Shown here: one piece after another, positions 1-8,071 of the stretch
How the letters are laid out: the number at the start of each line of letters is the position of its first letter
How positions within the stretch are numbered: the first letter of the stretch is position 1
Assembly: GCA_963819715.1 (NCBI GenBank)
Contig: CAWFXE010000002.1
Coordinates: forward strand, 930,001 to 994,000
Length of the DNA stretch: 64,000 nt
From: DASUPK01 sp963819715
GTDB taxonomy: Bacteria; Actinomycetota; Thermoleophilia; Solirubrobacterales; 70-9
Direction of reading: 5' to 3'
The notes under the pieces: model-generated
The model's database searches: none
Told to the model about the DNA's origin: nothing
The model's input: only the letters and a program-made list of their open reading frames with translations
Program-made: the position numbers and the translations under genes

Positions 1-2
1 GC

Positions 3-923
3 ATGTCGAAGGTGACGAAGCTCTACGCCCCTCCGTTTCAGACCCTCGCCCAGGTACACGACAAGGGCACGTTCCAGGAGCTCTGCGACAGGCTCGAGAT
101 CCGCACGCCCCACACGACGCTGGCCCACAGCCCGGAGGAGCTGAAGCAGGCGATCGAGAGCTACCCGCGCTACTTCGCGCGGGCGGCATTCTCGCGAGGC
201 GGCGTCGGGTTGCTCACCAACACGGGACCGCTCGCCGGCCACCTGGAGCTGGACGCATGCCAGCCGACCGAGGCCAACCCGTGGCTCGTCCAGGAATTCG
301 TCGACGGCCCGATGCACTGCACCTACTCCTGTCTGCACGACGGGAGGGTTGCGACGCACATGTCCTACAGAGCGCCGCGCCAGTGGGAGCACTCGACCGG
401 GATCCAGTTCCTCTCGGTCGACCCGTCAGACACGCTGCCCACGGTGCAGAAGCTCGGCGAGGACCTCTCCTGGGACGGCCAGATGTCCCTCGACTTCATC
501 GAGACCGACGACGGCCTGGTGATGATCGAGTGCAACCCGCGGCCGACGGATGGCGTGCTGCTGATGACGGCCGAGGAGCTCGAGCAGGGTCTGCTCGTAC
601 CGCAGGACGAGACGCTCCAGGTGCCGGAGGGCCGGACGTCTCAGCTCGACTTCGCGGTCTTCGCCCAGATCTTCAAGGAGCCGCTCAAGGAGACGCCCAA
701 GACGATCCACGACCTGGCGAAGATCCATGGGACAGATCACGGCTGGCGGGACACGATGCCCAAGCTCTACTCCTTCCTGGCGCTGGCCCGCTTCGAGCGC
801 CTCAGCCTGCGCCAGCGCGAGCAGCTCTTCGTCGCGATGTCCGACGGCATCACCTGGGACGGCCAGCCGATCCCGGGGCTGCCGCCCGACGACGCGGCGT
901 ATCTGGCCAAGCTCACCGGCTGA
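3..923 (+). CDS. ATP-grasp domain protein, 5' end probably outside the window
   Basis: About 306 residues are visible. They begin with a stretch typical of what follows the pre-ATP-grasp domain (a conserved Asp-Lys, then a Thr-Pro near residue 35) and continue through the ATP-grasp core. The metal-binding Asn of an IECNPRP segment lies near residue 177. The expected N-terminal pre-ATP-grasp domain is missing, so I think the ATG at position 3 is internal and the gene starts upstream. Family members ligate a carboxylate to an amine or thiol via an acyl-phosphate; the substrate cannot be read here. The TGA stop overlaps the ATG of the next gene by one base, suggesting cotranscription. Confidence 0.7.
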   Translation: MSKVTKLYAPPFQTLAQVHDKGTFQELCDRLEIRTPHTTLAHSPEELKQAIESYPRYFARAAFSRGGVGLLTNTGPLAGHLELDACQPTEANPWLVQEFVDGPMHCTYSCLHDGRVATHMSYRAPRQWEHSTGIQFLSVDPSDTLPTVQKLGEDLSWDGQMSLDFIETDDGLVMIECNPRPTDGVLLMTAEELEQGLLVPQDETLQVPEGRTSQLDFAVFAQIFKEPLKETPKTIHDLAKIHGTDHGWRDTMPKLYSFLALARFERLSLRQREQLFVAMSDGITWDGQPIPGLPPDDAAYLAKLTG

Positions 924-1258
924 TGGACCGTTCGGTCCTCTGGCGCGCGGCCGTCGCGCAGGTGGTGGCCGTGGCCGCCGTCTCGCTGGTGCTGGCGGTG
1001 ACCCTCCCCCATTCCTTCTTCGAGGATTGGGGCTGGCTCACCGGGCCGGTCGCCTGGCTCGGCTGCGCGGCGCTCGTCGCCTGGGCGCTTCACCTGAATA
1101 CGCCCGCAGTCCTACTCGGGGCGGTTCTGGCTGGCATCCCGAGCGCGATTGCCGTGGTCGCAGGGGTCCACTGGCTCGGCGTCGCGATCGCCGTGGCTGC
1201 GTTCGCGGTGTGGTGCGCCTGGCTCGCCCAGCGCCCGGGAGGCGCGCTGTGGACCTAG
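923..1258 (+). CDS. small hydrophobic membrane protein
   Basis: A 111-residue protein with three to four predicted membrane segments rich in Ala, Val and Leu, and a Trp-rich C-terminus. I do not recognise the family. The start is fixed by the TGATG overlap with the ATP-grasp gene, and its end overlaps the next gene's GTG by 10 bases. The three genes therefore look like one transcript. The function is unknown; the context suggests only that it may support the ATP-grasp/SDR pair at the membrane. Confidence 0.6.
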   Translation: MDRSVLWRAAVAQVVAVAAVSLVLAVTLPHSFFEDWGWLTGPVAWLGCAALVAWALHLNTPAVLLGAVLAGIPSAIAVVAGVHWLGVAIAVAAFAVWCAWLAQRPGGALWT

Positions 1259-2001
1259 GGATCGAGGGCCGAGTCGCGCTGGTCATGGGCGCCAGCAAGG
1301 GCATCGGCAAGGGGATCGCGGGCGCCCTGGCACGCGAGGGCGCCCGGATTGCGATTTCGAGCCGTTCCGAGGATTCGCTGCGGGCCGCCGCCGAGGAGAT
1401 CGACGGCGCGGTTCACGTCTGCCCGGCGGACACCGGCGATCTGGACCGCCTGGGGCGGTTGCCCGGTGAGGTTGCGGAGACGGTCGGCCCAGTGGAGATC
1501 CTGGTGGCGAACACGGGCGGCCCGCCCACCGGTGCCGCGCTCGACAACTCGCCGGAGGAGTGGGAGGCCGCGTTTCGCTCATTGGTTCTCGCGCCCAAGC
1601 TCCTGATCGAGGGTGCCCTGCCGGGCATGAGGGAGCGGGGCTGGGGGCGGATCGTCAACGTCTCCTCGATCTCGATTCGCGAGCCCATCCCGCACCTCGC
1701 GCTATCGAACTCGAACCGGTTGGCCGCGCTCTGCCTGCTCGAGACCCTCGCCGATGAGGTCGCGGGCGATGGGATCACGGTCAACACGGTCGCCACGGGG
1801 ATGTTCGCGACGGAGCGGCTGGCCGACCCAGAGGGATCCCTGAAGGGAGCCGAGGAGGCAGCCAGGCAGCGCGTCCCCGCGAAGCGATTAGGCCAATCGG
1901 CTGAATACGGCGACCTGGTCGCGTTCCTTTGCTCGGAGCGGGCCGCCTATCTCACGGGAGCCGTCATCCCGCTCGACGGCGGCCTACTCCGATCGGTTTA
2001 G
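1249..2001 (+). CDS. short-chain dehydrogenase/reductase lacking the usual Tyr and Lys
   Basis: A 250-residue Rossmann protein with the cofactor motif GASKGIGKG near the N-terminus, an NTGGPP segment in place of the usual NNAG, and the catalytic Ser in NVSS. Counting 13 residues from that Ser, the catalytic Tyr is replaced by Ser and the Lys four residues later by Arg (S-N-S-N-R). An SDR subgroup with this signature is known to me from other bacteria, so this is probably a subfamily trait and not decay. The GTG start at 1249 lies inside the preceding gene. The substrate is unknown. Confidence 0.8.
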   Translation: MDLGIEGRVALVMGASKGIGKGIAGALAREGARIAISSRSEDSLRAAAEEIDGAVHVCPADTGDLDRLGRLPGEVAETVGPVEILVANTGGPPTGAALDNSPEEWEAAFRSLVLAPKLLIEGALPGMRERGWGRIVNVSSISIREPIPHLALSNSNRLAALCLLETLADEVAGDGITVNTVATGMFATERLADPEGSLKGAEEAARQRVPAKRLGQSAEYGDLVAFLCSERAAYLTGAVIPLDGGLLRSV

Positions 2002-2008
2002 CTCAGAG

Positions 2009-2221
2009 CTACTCCGGCTCCTCGGCGACATCCTCGGATGCCTCTGCCTCCGAAGTGAGCTCGTCGGCGTCGGTGTCCGTGTCGACATCGGCATCGGTGA
2101 TCTCCGCGGACTCAGCGGCCGGCGTGTCATCCATCTCGTCGGACGTCGTCTCCGTGGCGGCCTCGGCCTCTGGGGCCTGCTCCTCCTGGACCTCCTGAAC
2201 CTCCTGCACCTCGTCGGTCAT
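2009..2221 (-). CDS. small highly acidic low-complexity protein
   Basis: A 70-residue protein made almost entirely of Glu, Asp, Ala, Thr, Ser and Val, with a short repeated E-V-Q unit at the N-terminus. It is probably disordered. A strong Shine-Dalgarno (AAAGGAGG) sits five bases before the ATG, unusual for this window and the main reason to accept it as a gene. It faces the SDR gene convergently, and its start lies 91 bases downstream of lgt. No family recognised. Confidence 0.5.
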   Translation of the reverse strand: MTDEVQEVQEVQEEQAPEAEAATETTSDEMDDTPAAESAEITDADVDTDTDADELTSEAEASEDVAEEPE

Positions 2222-2312
2222 TCAGCCTCCTTTCAACTCATTGACTGCCCTGCCCTCGGTGATACCGAAGGGGTGGCCGGTCAATGTGAAGGCGCTGTGA
2301 CGTCGAGGCCCT

Positions 2313-3068
2313 CTAGGCCGTGGCGGGCTTCGGGGCCCGCCGGAACGCAACCAGCAGCCAGACGCCCCCGACGATCATCATCGCCAGGCTGAGCAGCTGC
2401 GCCTGGGTCAGGCCGAGGGCGACATTGTCGTTGCGGCGGATGAACTCCACCAGGAACCGCTCGGTCCCGGCCAGCAGGAGGTAGAGCGCGAAGAGCAATC
2501 CGTTCGTGAGCCGATCGCGCAAGCGCCAGAGCAGTAGCGCGACGAGCCCCATGGCCAGGGTCTCGTAAACCGGGGTGGGATGGACCGTCTGATCGGTCGG
2601 CTTGGTGCCATCGGGATATGCCATCGCCCAGGGACCGTCCCAGGCCTTGCCGTAGTCCCCGTCTCCGGAGAGCTGGCAGCCGCAGCGGCCGACCGCGTAG
2701 CCGAGGGCGAGCGCGGGGGCGGCGAGGTCGAGCAGTGCGAGACCGAGGAAACCCCGCCACCAGGCCCAGAGGAGAACGCCGATGGCGCCCCCGATCGCGC
2801 CGCCGTACCAGACGAGCCCCGAGCCCGAGAGGAGATTGCCGAGCAGGTCTCCCTTGACGTCGCTGTAGTTCTCGATGACGAAGTCGAGGCGGGAGCCGAC
2901 GAGGCCGCCGAGCAGCGCCGCGAAGCCCATTTCGTATGCCCAGTCGACCGGCTTGCCGATCTCCTCGAAGCGACGCCAGACGAGGGCTCCGGCCGCGATG
3001 AACGCCGCGGCGAAGCAAATCCCGAAGGTCTGCAGGGTGAGTGGACCAAGGTGGATCTCGGGAAGCAC
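2313..3068 (-). CDS. lgt: prolipoprotein diacylglyceryl transferase
   Basis: A 251-residue polytopic membrane protein. It transfers diacylglycerol from phosphatidylglycerol to the lipobox cysteine of prolipoproteins, the first step of lipoprotein maturation. The Lgt signature GRCGCQLSGDGDYG is at residues 127-140, preceded by a W-Y-G-G segment near 87-90. The HPTPVYE motif follows near 163-169 and ERFLVEFIRRND near 203-214. The GTG start has a TAGCCT hexamer eight bases upstream and no Shine-Dalgarno. It lies 40 bases downstream of the SQR-like gene on the same strand. Confidence 0.95.
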   Translation of the reverse strand: MLPEIHLGPLTLQTFGICFAAAFIAAGALVWRRFEEIGKPVDWAYEMGFAALLGGLVGSRLDFVIENYSDVKGDLLGNLLSGSGLVWYGGAIGGAIGVLLWAWWRGFLGLALLDLAAPALALGYAVGRCGCQLSGDGDYGKAWDGPWAMAYPDGTKPTDQTVHPTPVYETLAMGLVALLLWRLRDRLTNGLLFALYLLLAGTERFLVEFIRRNDNVALGLTQAQLLSLAMMIVGGVWLLVAFRRAPKPATA

Positions 3069-3076
3069 CGGACGAG

Positions 3077-3082
3077 AGGCTA
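3077..3082 (-). promoter_or_regulatory. putative leaderless -10 element of lgt (TAGCCT)
   Basis: TAGCCT reads toward lgt and ends eight bases before its GTG start, with no ribosome-binding site between. It fits the TANNNT-N6-9-start pattern found repeatedly in the window. Confidence 0.5.
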
Positions 3083-3108
3083 GTCCAGGCGGCTAAACGC
3101 CTCGGTGA

Positions 3109-4410
3109 TCAGTCGGAGAAGGCGCCGGACATCGCCTTCAGGCCGACGTCCATGCCACTCCAGAACGCGCCGCCGTGAAACGGCTTGCCGTGGCGGAACC
3201 GCCACGGCACCGAGGTGCCGAGCATCTTCTTCCCCATCCGCCAGATGCGCGAGGAGCCGACCCGGTAGTCGCCGTTCGCGTCCGGCCGAACCTCGATCGG
3301 ATGCGCCGGGTCCCCGGTGAGCCGCAGCGGGACCTTCGCGAAGGTCGCCTTGTCGAACTGCTCCATGATGCACATGCTGACCGGGTCGAAGCTGAGCTCC
3401 GGCTCGGTGCCCAGGATCACCGACGCGATCTGAGATGCCGCCGCGTCACCCTGGAGGAAGGCGAGGAATGCCTGCTTGACCGGAAAGTCGCCGGCGTCAC
3501 CGACCGCGTAGATCTCGGGGTGATGCTTCAGCCGGCGAGTTGCGAGGTCAGTCGCGAGGAAGCCGCGGTCGTCCGCATCCAGGCCGGGGAACGGGGTCGA
3601 GGCGACGTAGGGCGGAAACGCGACCAGGAGGTCATGTTCGATGCGCTCCCCATTGCGGAACTCGACTCCCTTGGAGTCGGCGCTGTCGACGACCCAATCG
3701 GTGTGGCCCTCAATCCCGCGCCGCTCGAACTCGCCGGTGACGAGCTCGTGGAGGCGGGGGCCGAATGCCTGGATGTACCCCTGCTCGTAAGTGGCCCAGG
3801 CGATCGAGGTCGAGTCGCGACCGCCCTTTCGCCGAAGCCACGTCTCGAACATGAGGACGATCTCATAGAGGGGGCCGGCGCACTTGTTGTTCGGGGGGAT
3901 CAGGAAGGTGACGCGCTGATGGTTGCTGCGCTTGGCCGCGGCGAGCACGCCCTCGAATCCATCTCGGAGCTGAAGCATTTCCTGGGGCGTCCACATGCTG
4001 ATCGCGTGCTCGGCAAGGCCTGGAATCTCGCTCGGCCGCATCCCGGAGCCGGTGGCGATCACCAGCTGGTCATAGGGAAGGCTCTCTTCCCCGACCCTGA
4101 CATGTCGAGCGTCGGGGTCGATCTCGTCAGCGCGCGCGTGGACGAGCTTGATGCCGCGCTTCGCCGCCGGCTTCGCCAGGCCGACCTTGAGGCGGTCCGG
4201 GTCCAGCCCGAAGGGCACGTAGATCGAATTTGGCTTGAACAGGAAGTGGTCCTGGTCGGACACCAGGGTGATGTCGGCGCGATCGCCGGCCAGAAGGCGG
4301 AGGTCGAAAGCGGTCTCGAGCCCGCCGAAACCACCCCCGAGCACCACCACGCGCGCCCGAGCCGGCCCGCCGGGTCCGGGAGCGCCATTTCGGGGTGTGC
4401 CGTCCGCCAT
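3109..4410 (-). CDS. FAD-dependent oxidoreductase, sulfide:quinone oxidoreductase-like
   Basis: About 433 residues of the two-dinucleotide-binding-domain flavoprotein family. The FAD motif GGGFGGLE is near residue 25, an ATG-type segment near 120, and the second FAD-contact segment (AVGDAGDFP) near 303. Cys177 in the NNKCAGPLYEI segment sits where SQR enzymes carry a redox cysteine; another Cys is at 347. Sulfide:quinone reductase activity is therefore plausible, but an NDH-2-like role cannot be excluded. The ATG at 4410 has a GAATCT hexamer seven bases upstream; an in-frame GTG at 4425 is the alternative start. It is divergent from the SGNH hydrolase genes. Confidence 0.75.
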   Translation of the reverse strand: MADGTPRNGAPGPGGPARARVVVLGGGFGGLETAFDLRLLAGDRADITLVSDQDHFLFKPNSIYVPFGLDPDRLKVGLAKPAAKRGIKLVHARADEIDPDARHVRVGEESLPYDQLVIATGSGMRPSEIPGLAEHAISMWTPQEMLQLRDGFEGVLAAAKRSNHQRVTFLIPPNNKCAGPLYEIVLMFETWLRRKGGRDSTSIAWATYEQGYIQAFGPRLHELVTGEFERRGIEGHTDWVVDSADSKGVEFRNGERIEHDLLVAFPPYVASTPFPGLDADDRGFLATDLATRRLKHHPEIYAVGDAGDFPVKQAFLAFLQGDAAASQIASVILGTEPELSFDPVSMCIMEQFDKATFAKVPLRLTGDPAHPIEVRPDANGDYRVGSSRIWRMGKKMLGTSVPWRFRHGKPFHGGAFWSGMDVGLKAMSGAFSD

Positions 4411-4494
4411 GCGCGGAAGATTCACAGCCGGTGGGCATCCTCACATCGGTCCGGAGCACAGACCTCGAATACGGGTTTTCCACCGAGATTGGAA

Positions 4495-4500
4495 TAGGTT
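4495..4500 (+). promoter_or_regulatory. putative leaderless -10 element (TAGGTT)
   Basis: TAGGTT lies exactly six bases before the GTG of the first SGNH hydrolase; no Shine-Dalgarno is present. Confidence 0.5.
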
Positions 4501-4506
4501 CGTGCG

Positions 4507-5163
4507 GTGGCCACCCTGTTGCTGATCCTGCTCGCTGTCTACGGGGCCTTCGCGGGAGCGCCGGAACCGACCCGGGCGCCAAAGGCAAAGACGCCGACCG
4601 AGAGCGAGGCACCGGCGGGGGCCGGCACGGCGCCTTCCCCCGGGCACCTGCTCGTGGTCGGGGATTCCTTGGCGAAGGCGACCGAGGGCCCACTGGCGCA
4701 GTTGCTTCCCGACTGGCAAATCGAGACGTCCGCGTATACGGGCCGGCATTCCGACGACGGAGTTGCGGACATCACCTCTCGCTCGAACCTGCCCGGCGTG
4801 ATCTTCGTCAGCCTCGGGACGAACGACCATCCGAGCGCGACGGCGAGCTTCGCGGGGGACGTGGAGCGGGTGCTGGATGCGGCGGGACCGTCGCGCTGCG
4901 TGCTCTGGGCGAACATCGCCCGTCCGCCGTACGCGGGTGTGAGCTACGCGGGCTACAACAAGGTGCTGGAGCGCCTCTCCTTCGCCCGGCCGAACCTGAC
5001 CGTGGTCGACTGGGCCGGGATCACGCAAACCCAACCTGGGTTGCTCGGCTCGGACGGCGTCCACGCGACCTCGGAGGGATACGCGGTCCGGGCGCAGGCG
5101 ATCGCCTCGGCGATCGCGAGCTGCGGCGGGGTGCAGGCGTACGGAGGGGTGCCGGGTGACTAG
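4507..5163 (+). CDS. secreted SGNH/GDSL-like hydrolase, copy 1
   Basis: A 218-residue protein with a hydrophobic N-terminus and a Pro/Thr-rich linker, then an SGNH fold. The nucleophile motif is VVGDSLA, the Gly/Asn block SLGTNDH, and the catalytic pair D-G-V-H is near the end. Family members are extracellular esterases or acyltransferases, often acting on cell-wall or lipid substrates. It is the first of a tandem pair with the next gene, which it overlaps by eight bases, and the two clearly descend from one duplication. Confidence 0.75.
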   Translation: MATLLLILLAVYGAFAGAPEPTRAPKAKTPTESEAPAGAGTAPSPGHLLVVGDSLAKATEGPLAQLLPDWQIETSAYTGRHSDDGVADITSRSNLPGVIFVSLGTNDHPSATASFAGDVERVLDAAGPSRCVLWANIARPPYAGVSYAGYNKVLERLSFARPNLTVVDWAGITQTQPGLLGSDGVHATSEGYAVRAQAIASAIASCGGVQAYGGVPGD

Positions 5164-5749
5164 GCGAATCGCAGCGGTCGCGCTGACCTTGCTGGCCCTG
5201 GCGCCCGCGGCGCCCGCCTCAGCGGGGCGCCATGCCGTGGGCAAGCGGCTGTTCGTGGTCGGCGACTCACTCGCGGTGGGGACGAGGCCCTACCTCCCCC
5301 ACTTCCTCCATGGCTGGCGGATCGGAAGCTCCGTCTCGATCTCGAAGCACGCCCCGGAGGGGGCGTCGGAGCTGGCGCGCCGGGGACACTCGCTACCGCC
5401 CGTCGTGGTGGCGAGCCTCGGCACGAACGATGATCCCCACGCCACCGGCAGCTTCGAAGCGGCGATTCGGAAGTCACTGCGGGCCGTAGGCAAGCATGGC
5501 TGCATCGTCTGGCCGAACATCGTCCGGCCGGCAGTCGGCGGCACGACCTACGCCGGCTACAACAACGTGCTGGATCGAATCTCAAAGCGCAACGACCGGC
5601 TCCGCGTCGTCGACTGGACGGCGATGGCGGCCCACAACCGCGGCTGGTTCGGGGAAGACGGCGTCCACCCCAACGCGACCGGATACATGGCGCGGGCCCG
5701 GGCGATCGCTAGGCAGGTACGCCGCTGCCGGGCCTCGTTGAGGCAGTAG
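5156..5749 (+). CDS. secreted SGNH/GDSL-like hydrolase, copy 2
   Basis: A 197-residue paralogue of the preceding gene with a clear signal peptide ending after the Ala-Pro-Ala-Ser stretch near residue 21. It has the same motifs: VVGDSLA, SLGTNDD, a shared Tyr-Ala-Gly-Tyr-Asn segment, and DGVHPN near residue 175. The GTG start overlaps the first copy. Its TAG stop overlaps the 3' end of the opposite-strand tRNA-Glu gene. The substrate is unknown. Confidence 0.75.
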   Translation: MTRRIAAVALTLLALAPAAPASAGRHAVGKRLFVVGDSLAVGTRPYLPHFLHGWRIGSSVSISKHAPEGASELARRGHSLPPVVVASLGTNDDPHATGSFEAAIRKSLRAVGKHGCIVWPNIVRPAVGGTTYAGYNNVLDRISKRNDRLRVVDWTAMAAHNRGWFGEDGVHPNATGYMARARAIARQVRRCRASLRQ

Positions 5750-5818
5750 CCCCGGCGGGAGTCGAACCCGCGCTACGAGGTTGAAAACCTCGCGTGCTAA
5801 CCGTTACACCACGGGGCC
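5747..5818 (-). tRNA. tRNA-Glu (anticodon TTC)
   Basis: On the minus strand the sequence folds into a complete cloverleaf: a seven-pair acceptor (with G-U at 1-72), a five-pair anticodon stem CGAGG/CCTCG around the loop TTTTCAA, and a GGTTCGACTCC T-arm. The anticodon reads TTC. CCA is not encoded. The last three bases overlap the stop codon of the convergent SGNH hydrolase gene. Confidence 0.95.
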
Positions 5819-5830
5819 GCGTAGCTGATC

Positions 5831-6742
5831 TTAGGAGGCGGGCGAAAGCAGGTGTTCGAGCAGCGCCTTCTGGGCGTGCAGGCGGTTCTCCGCCTGGTCC
5901 CAGACCGCCGAGCGGTCCCCATAGAGGACCTCGGCGCTGATCTCCTCGCCCGGGTGCGCCGGCAGGCAGTGCAGTGCGATCGCGCGGTCCGAGGCCGCCG
6001 CAAGCAGCTCGTCGTTCACCTGGTAGGGACCCAGATCCGCGCGGCGCTGATCGGCCGTGTCCTCATCGCCCATGCTCACCCAGACATCGGTGTAGATCGC
6101 GTCCGCCCCCGCGGCTGCAACCTTCGGGTCGTCGGTCAGCTCCGCGAGGCCCTCCTCGATCCGGTAGCCGTCCGGGCTCGAGATCACCACCTCAACCCCC
6201 GCGATCCCGCCGAGGATCGCGAGCGAGCGGGCGACGTTGTTGCCGTCGCCGACGTAGGCGAGCCGCAGCCCCTCCAGCTCCCCGAATCGCTCCTTCAAGG
6301 TAAGCAGGTCGGCCAGCGCCTGACAGGGGTGGTGCTGCGGCGTCAGGCCGTTCACCACCGGGACGCTGGAGCCGCTCGCGAGCTCGCGCACCCGCTCGTC
6401 GGATCCCGACCGGATGACGATGCCGTGCAGGAAGCCGGACAGGATCCTGGCGGTGTCCGCAATCGACTCACCGCGGCTCAGCTGCAGCTCGTCCGCCCGC
6501 AGGATCATCGGAGTGGCGCCCAGCTCCGCGACGCCGACCTCGAAGGAGACCCGCGTCCGGGTCGACGGCTTCTCAAAGATCAAGGCGATCGAGCGGCCCG
6601 TCAGAGCATCACGACCCTCGCCCGCCTCCCGGCCGCGCTTGAGCTCCTCGGCGCGCTCGAGCAGGCTCAGGAGCTCGTCCCGATCGAGCTCCTCGCCGGT
6701 AAGAAAGTCACTGGCCGGTCGCGATGCGGTCTGGGAGGTCAT
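5831..6742 (-). CDS. argF: ornithine carbamoyltransferase
   Basis: A 303-residue cytosolic enzyme that makes citrulline from ornithine and carbamoyl phosphate in arginine synthesis. The carbamoyl-phosphate motif STRTR is at residues 60-64 and HPCQ at 138-141. An ornithine-loop segment containing DVWVSMGDE and the C-terminal HCLP motif follow. Length is normal. No other arg gene is nearby. The ATG has a TAGTAT hexamer nine bases upstream that overlaps the -10 of the divergent gene. Confidence 0.96.
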   Translation of the reverse strand: MTSQTASRPASDFLTGEELDRDELLSLLERAEELKRGREAGEGRDALTGRSIALIFEKPSTRTRVSFEVGVAELGATPMILRADELQLSRGESIADTARILSGFLHGIVIRSGSDERVRELASGSSVPVVNGLTPQHHPCQALADLLTLKERFGELEGLRLAYVGDGNNVARSLAILGGIAGVEVVISSPDGYRIEEGLAELTDDPKVAAAGADAIYTDVWVSMGDEDTADQRRADLGPYQVNDELLAAASDRAIALHCLPAHPGEEISAEVLYGDRSAVWDQAENRLHAQKALLEHLLSPAS

Positions 6743-6750
6743 TGCCCATC

Positions 6751-6757
6751 GATACTA
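6751..6757. promoter_or_regulatory. overlapping divergent -10 elements between argF and the EEP gene
   Basis: Only 20 bases separate the two start codons. The plus strand reads GATACT (6751-6756), six bases before GTG 6763. The minus strand reads TAGTAT (6752-6757), nine bases before ATG 6742. One near-symmetric AT-rich element could therefore serve both directions. Confidence 0.45.
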
Positions 6758-6762
6758 CGCGC

Positions 6763-7581
6763 GTGCAGCTCACCGCAATGACATGGAACTCGTTTCACGG
6801 CCGCGACTGGCCGCCCGAGCCCGAGCTCCAGGTGCGAGCCCACAAGGGCAACTTCCGTCGCGGCCCTCGCCGGGGCAAGGAGTACGAGCAGGCGAACTGG
6901 GACCTGCTCGACGAGTTCGCGTCGCTGGTCGACTCAGTCGACTGGGACGTCGCCTTCTTCCAGGAGTTCCCGCCGAGCTGGAGGCGCCGGATGGCCGACG
7001 CGTGCGGCGCCGAGGCCCACCGCGTCCTCAGCGGCCGGAACTGGCTGCAGCCGATCACCTCGCTGATCGGCCGCTGGCGCCCGGACCTGCTGGGCGCCTG
7101 GGAGGGCGGCTCGAACACGACCCTCGCTCGGGGCGCGGCCGGCGGGATCGCCGAGCGCCGCCGGGAGGTGCTCACCCGCCGGCCAGAGCTCCGGGTCATG
7201 GCCCTCACGCGGCTCGAGGCCGGCCCGTGCGTCGCCAACCTCCACGTCAGCACCAAGCCCTCCTCGGCCGAGCGGGAGCTGCTCGACGCCGCCGGGCGGG
7301 CGGTCGCCTTCGCCGGCGACGATCCGCTGATCTTCGGCGGCGACTTCAACGTCCGGCCCAAGGCGAGCAAGGTCTTCGACCGGCTCGAGGAGCGGTTCGG
7401 CCTGGCGCCGCGGACCGCACCGGACCGGCTCAGCCACCTGCTCGCCCGCGGTCTGGAGGTGATCGAGCCTCCCACCGCCTGGCCGCCGGAGGCTCGCGAC
7501 GTCGTCGACCCGGAAACGAGGCTGAAGATACGACTGGCCGATCACAACCCCGTGATTGGAACCTTCGCGACTGTGGGATAG
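6763..7581 (+). CDS. endonuclease/exonuclease/phosphatase (EEP) family protein
   Basis: About 272 residues. The fold is recognised from an N-terminal T-W-N-S-F-H-G segment, a catalytic Glu in FFQEFPP, the GGDFNV motif near residue 190, and a C-terminal DHNPVIGTF segment, all typical EEP metal and catalytic sites. No signal peptide is present, so it is probably a cytosolic nuclease or phosphodiesterase. The GTG at 6763 is favoured over ATG 6724 because it follows the -10 hexamer and avoids overlap with argF. Confidence 0.75.
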   Translation: MQLTAMTWNSFHGRDWPPEPELQVRAHKGNFRRGPRRGKEYEQANWDLLDEFASLVDSVDWDVAFFQEFPPSWRRRMADACGAEAHRVLSGRNWLQPITSLIGRWRPDLLGAWEGGSNTTLARGAAGGIAERRREVLTRRPELRVMALTRLEAGPCVANLHVSTKPSSAERELLDAAGRAVAFAGDDPLIFGGDFNVRPKASKVFDRLEERFGLAPRTAPDRLSHLLARGLEVIEPPTAWPPEARDVVDPETRLKIRLADHNPVIGTFATVG

Positions 7582-7589
7582 TGCGATCG

Positions 7590-8063
7590 ATGGCAAGCCC
7601 GCCGACGGAGGCAGAGGAGAGCTCCCGGGCCGAGCAGAGCGTCCAGGCGTTCCGCGACGCGCTCGAGAAGAGCATCACGATCTCGCGGGACCGGCTGCAG
7701 GAGGTCGTCGACGACGCCGTGAAGCGCGGCCGAATGACCCGCGCGGACGCCGAGGAGATGGTCGGACGGCTCGCGACCCGCGGCCGGGAGCAGGCGGAGG
7801 AGCTGCTCTCCCAGCTCGACGGACTGCTGTCTCAGACGGTCTCCAGGGTCGACAAGCCGCTGGCGAGCGTCGACCGGGTCCGCCGGGGAGCAAGGGTGCC
7901 GGGCTTCCCGATCACGGCCTACGACCAGCTCTCGATCCGCCAGATCGACCGGCGGCTACAGGAACTCAGCCGGGAGGAGCTGCGGAAGGTCCGCAACTAC
8001 GAGCGCAAGAACAAGGCCCGCAAGGGCCTGCTGCGCGCGCTGGATCGCAAGCTTCAGGACTGA
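7590..8063 (+). CDS. hypothetical helical protein with basic C-terminus
   Basis: A 157-residue mostly alpha-helical protein. The N-terminal half is charged and coiled-coil-like, with regular Leu/Val spacing. The C-terminal 50 residues are strongly basic and contain an RQIDRRLQELSREEL stretch followed by many Lys and Arg. I know similar proteins from Actinobacteria but no function. The GATAGT hexamer seven bases before ATG 7590 fits leaderless expression. It ends eight bases from the convergent next gene. Confidence 0.6.
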   Translation: MASPPTEAEESSRAEQSVQAFRDALEKSITISRDRLQEVVDDAVKRGRMTRADAEEMVGRLATRGREQAEELLSQLDGLLSQTVSRVDKPLASVDRVRRGARVPGFPITAYDQLSIRQIDRRLQELSREELRKVRNYERKNKARKGLLRALDRKLQD

Positions 8064-8071
8064 CTGGCCGG

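Noticed and set aside
2222..2312. Terminator after lgt
   Set aside because: A small CGGT/ACCG hairpin is present, but it is too weak and lacks a T-run.
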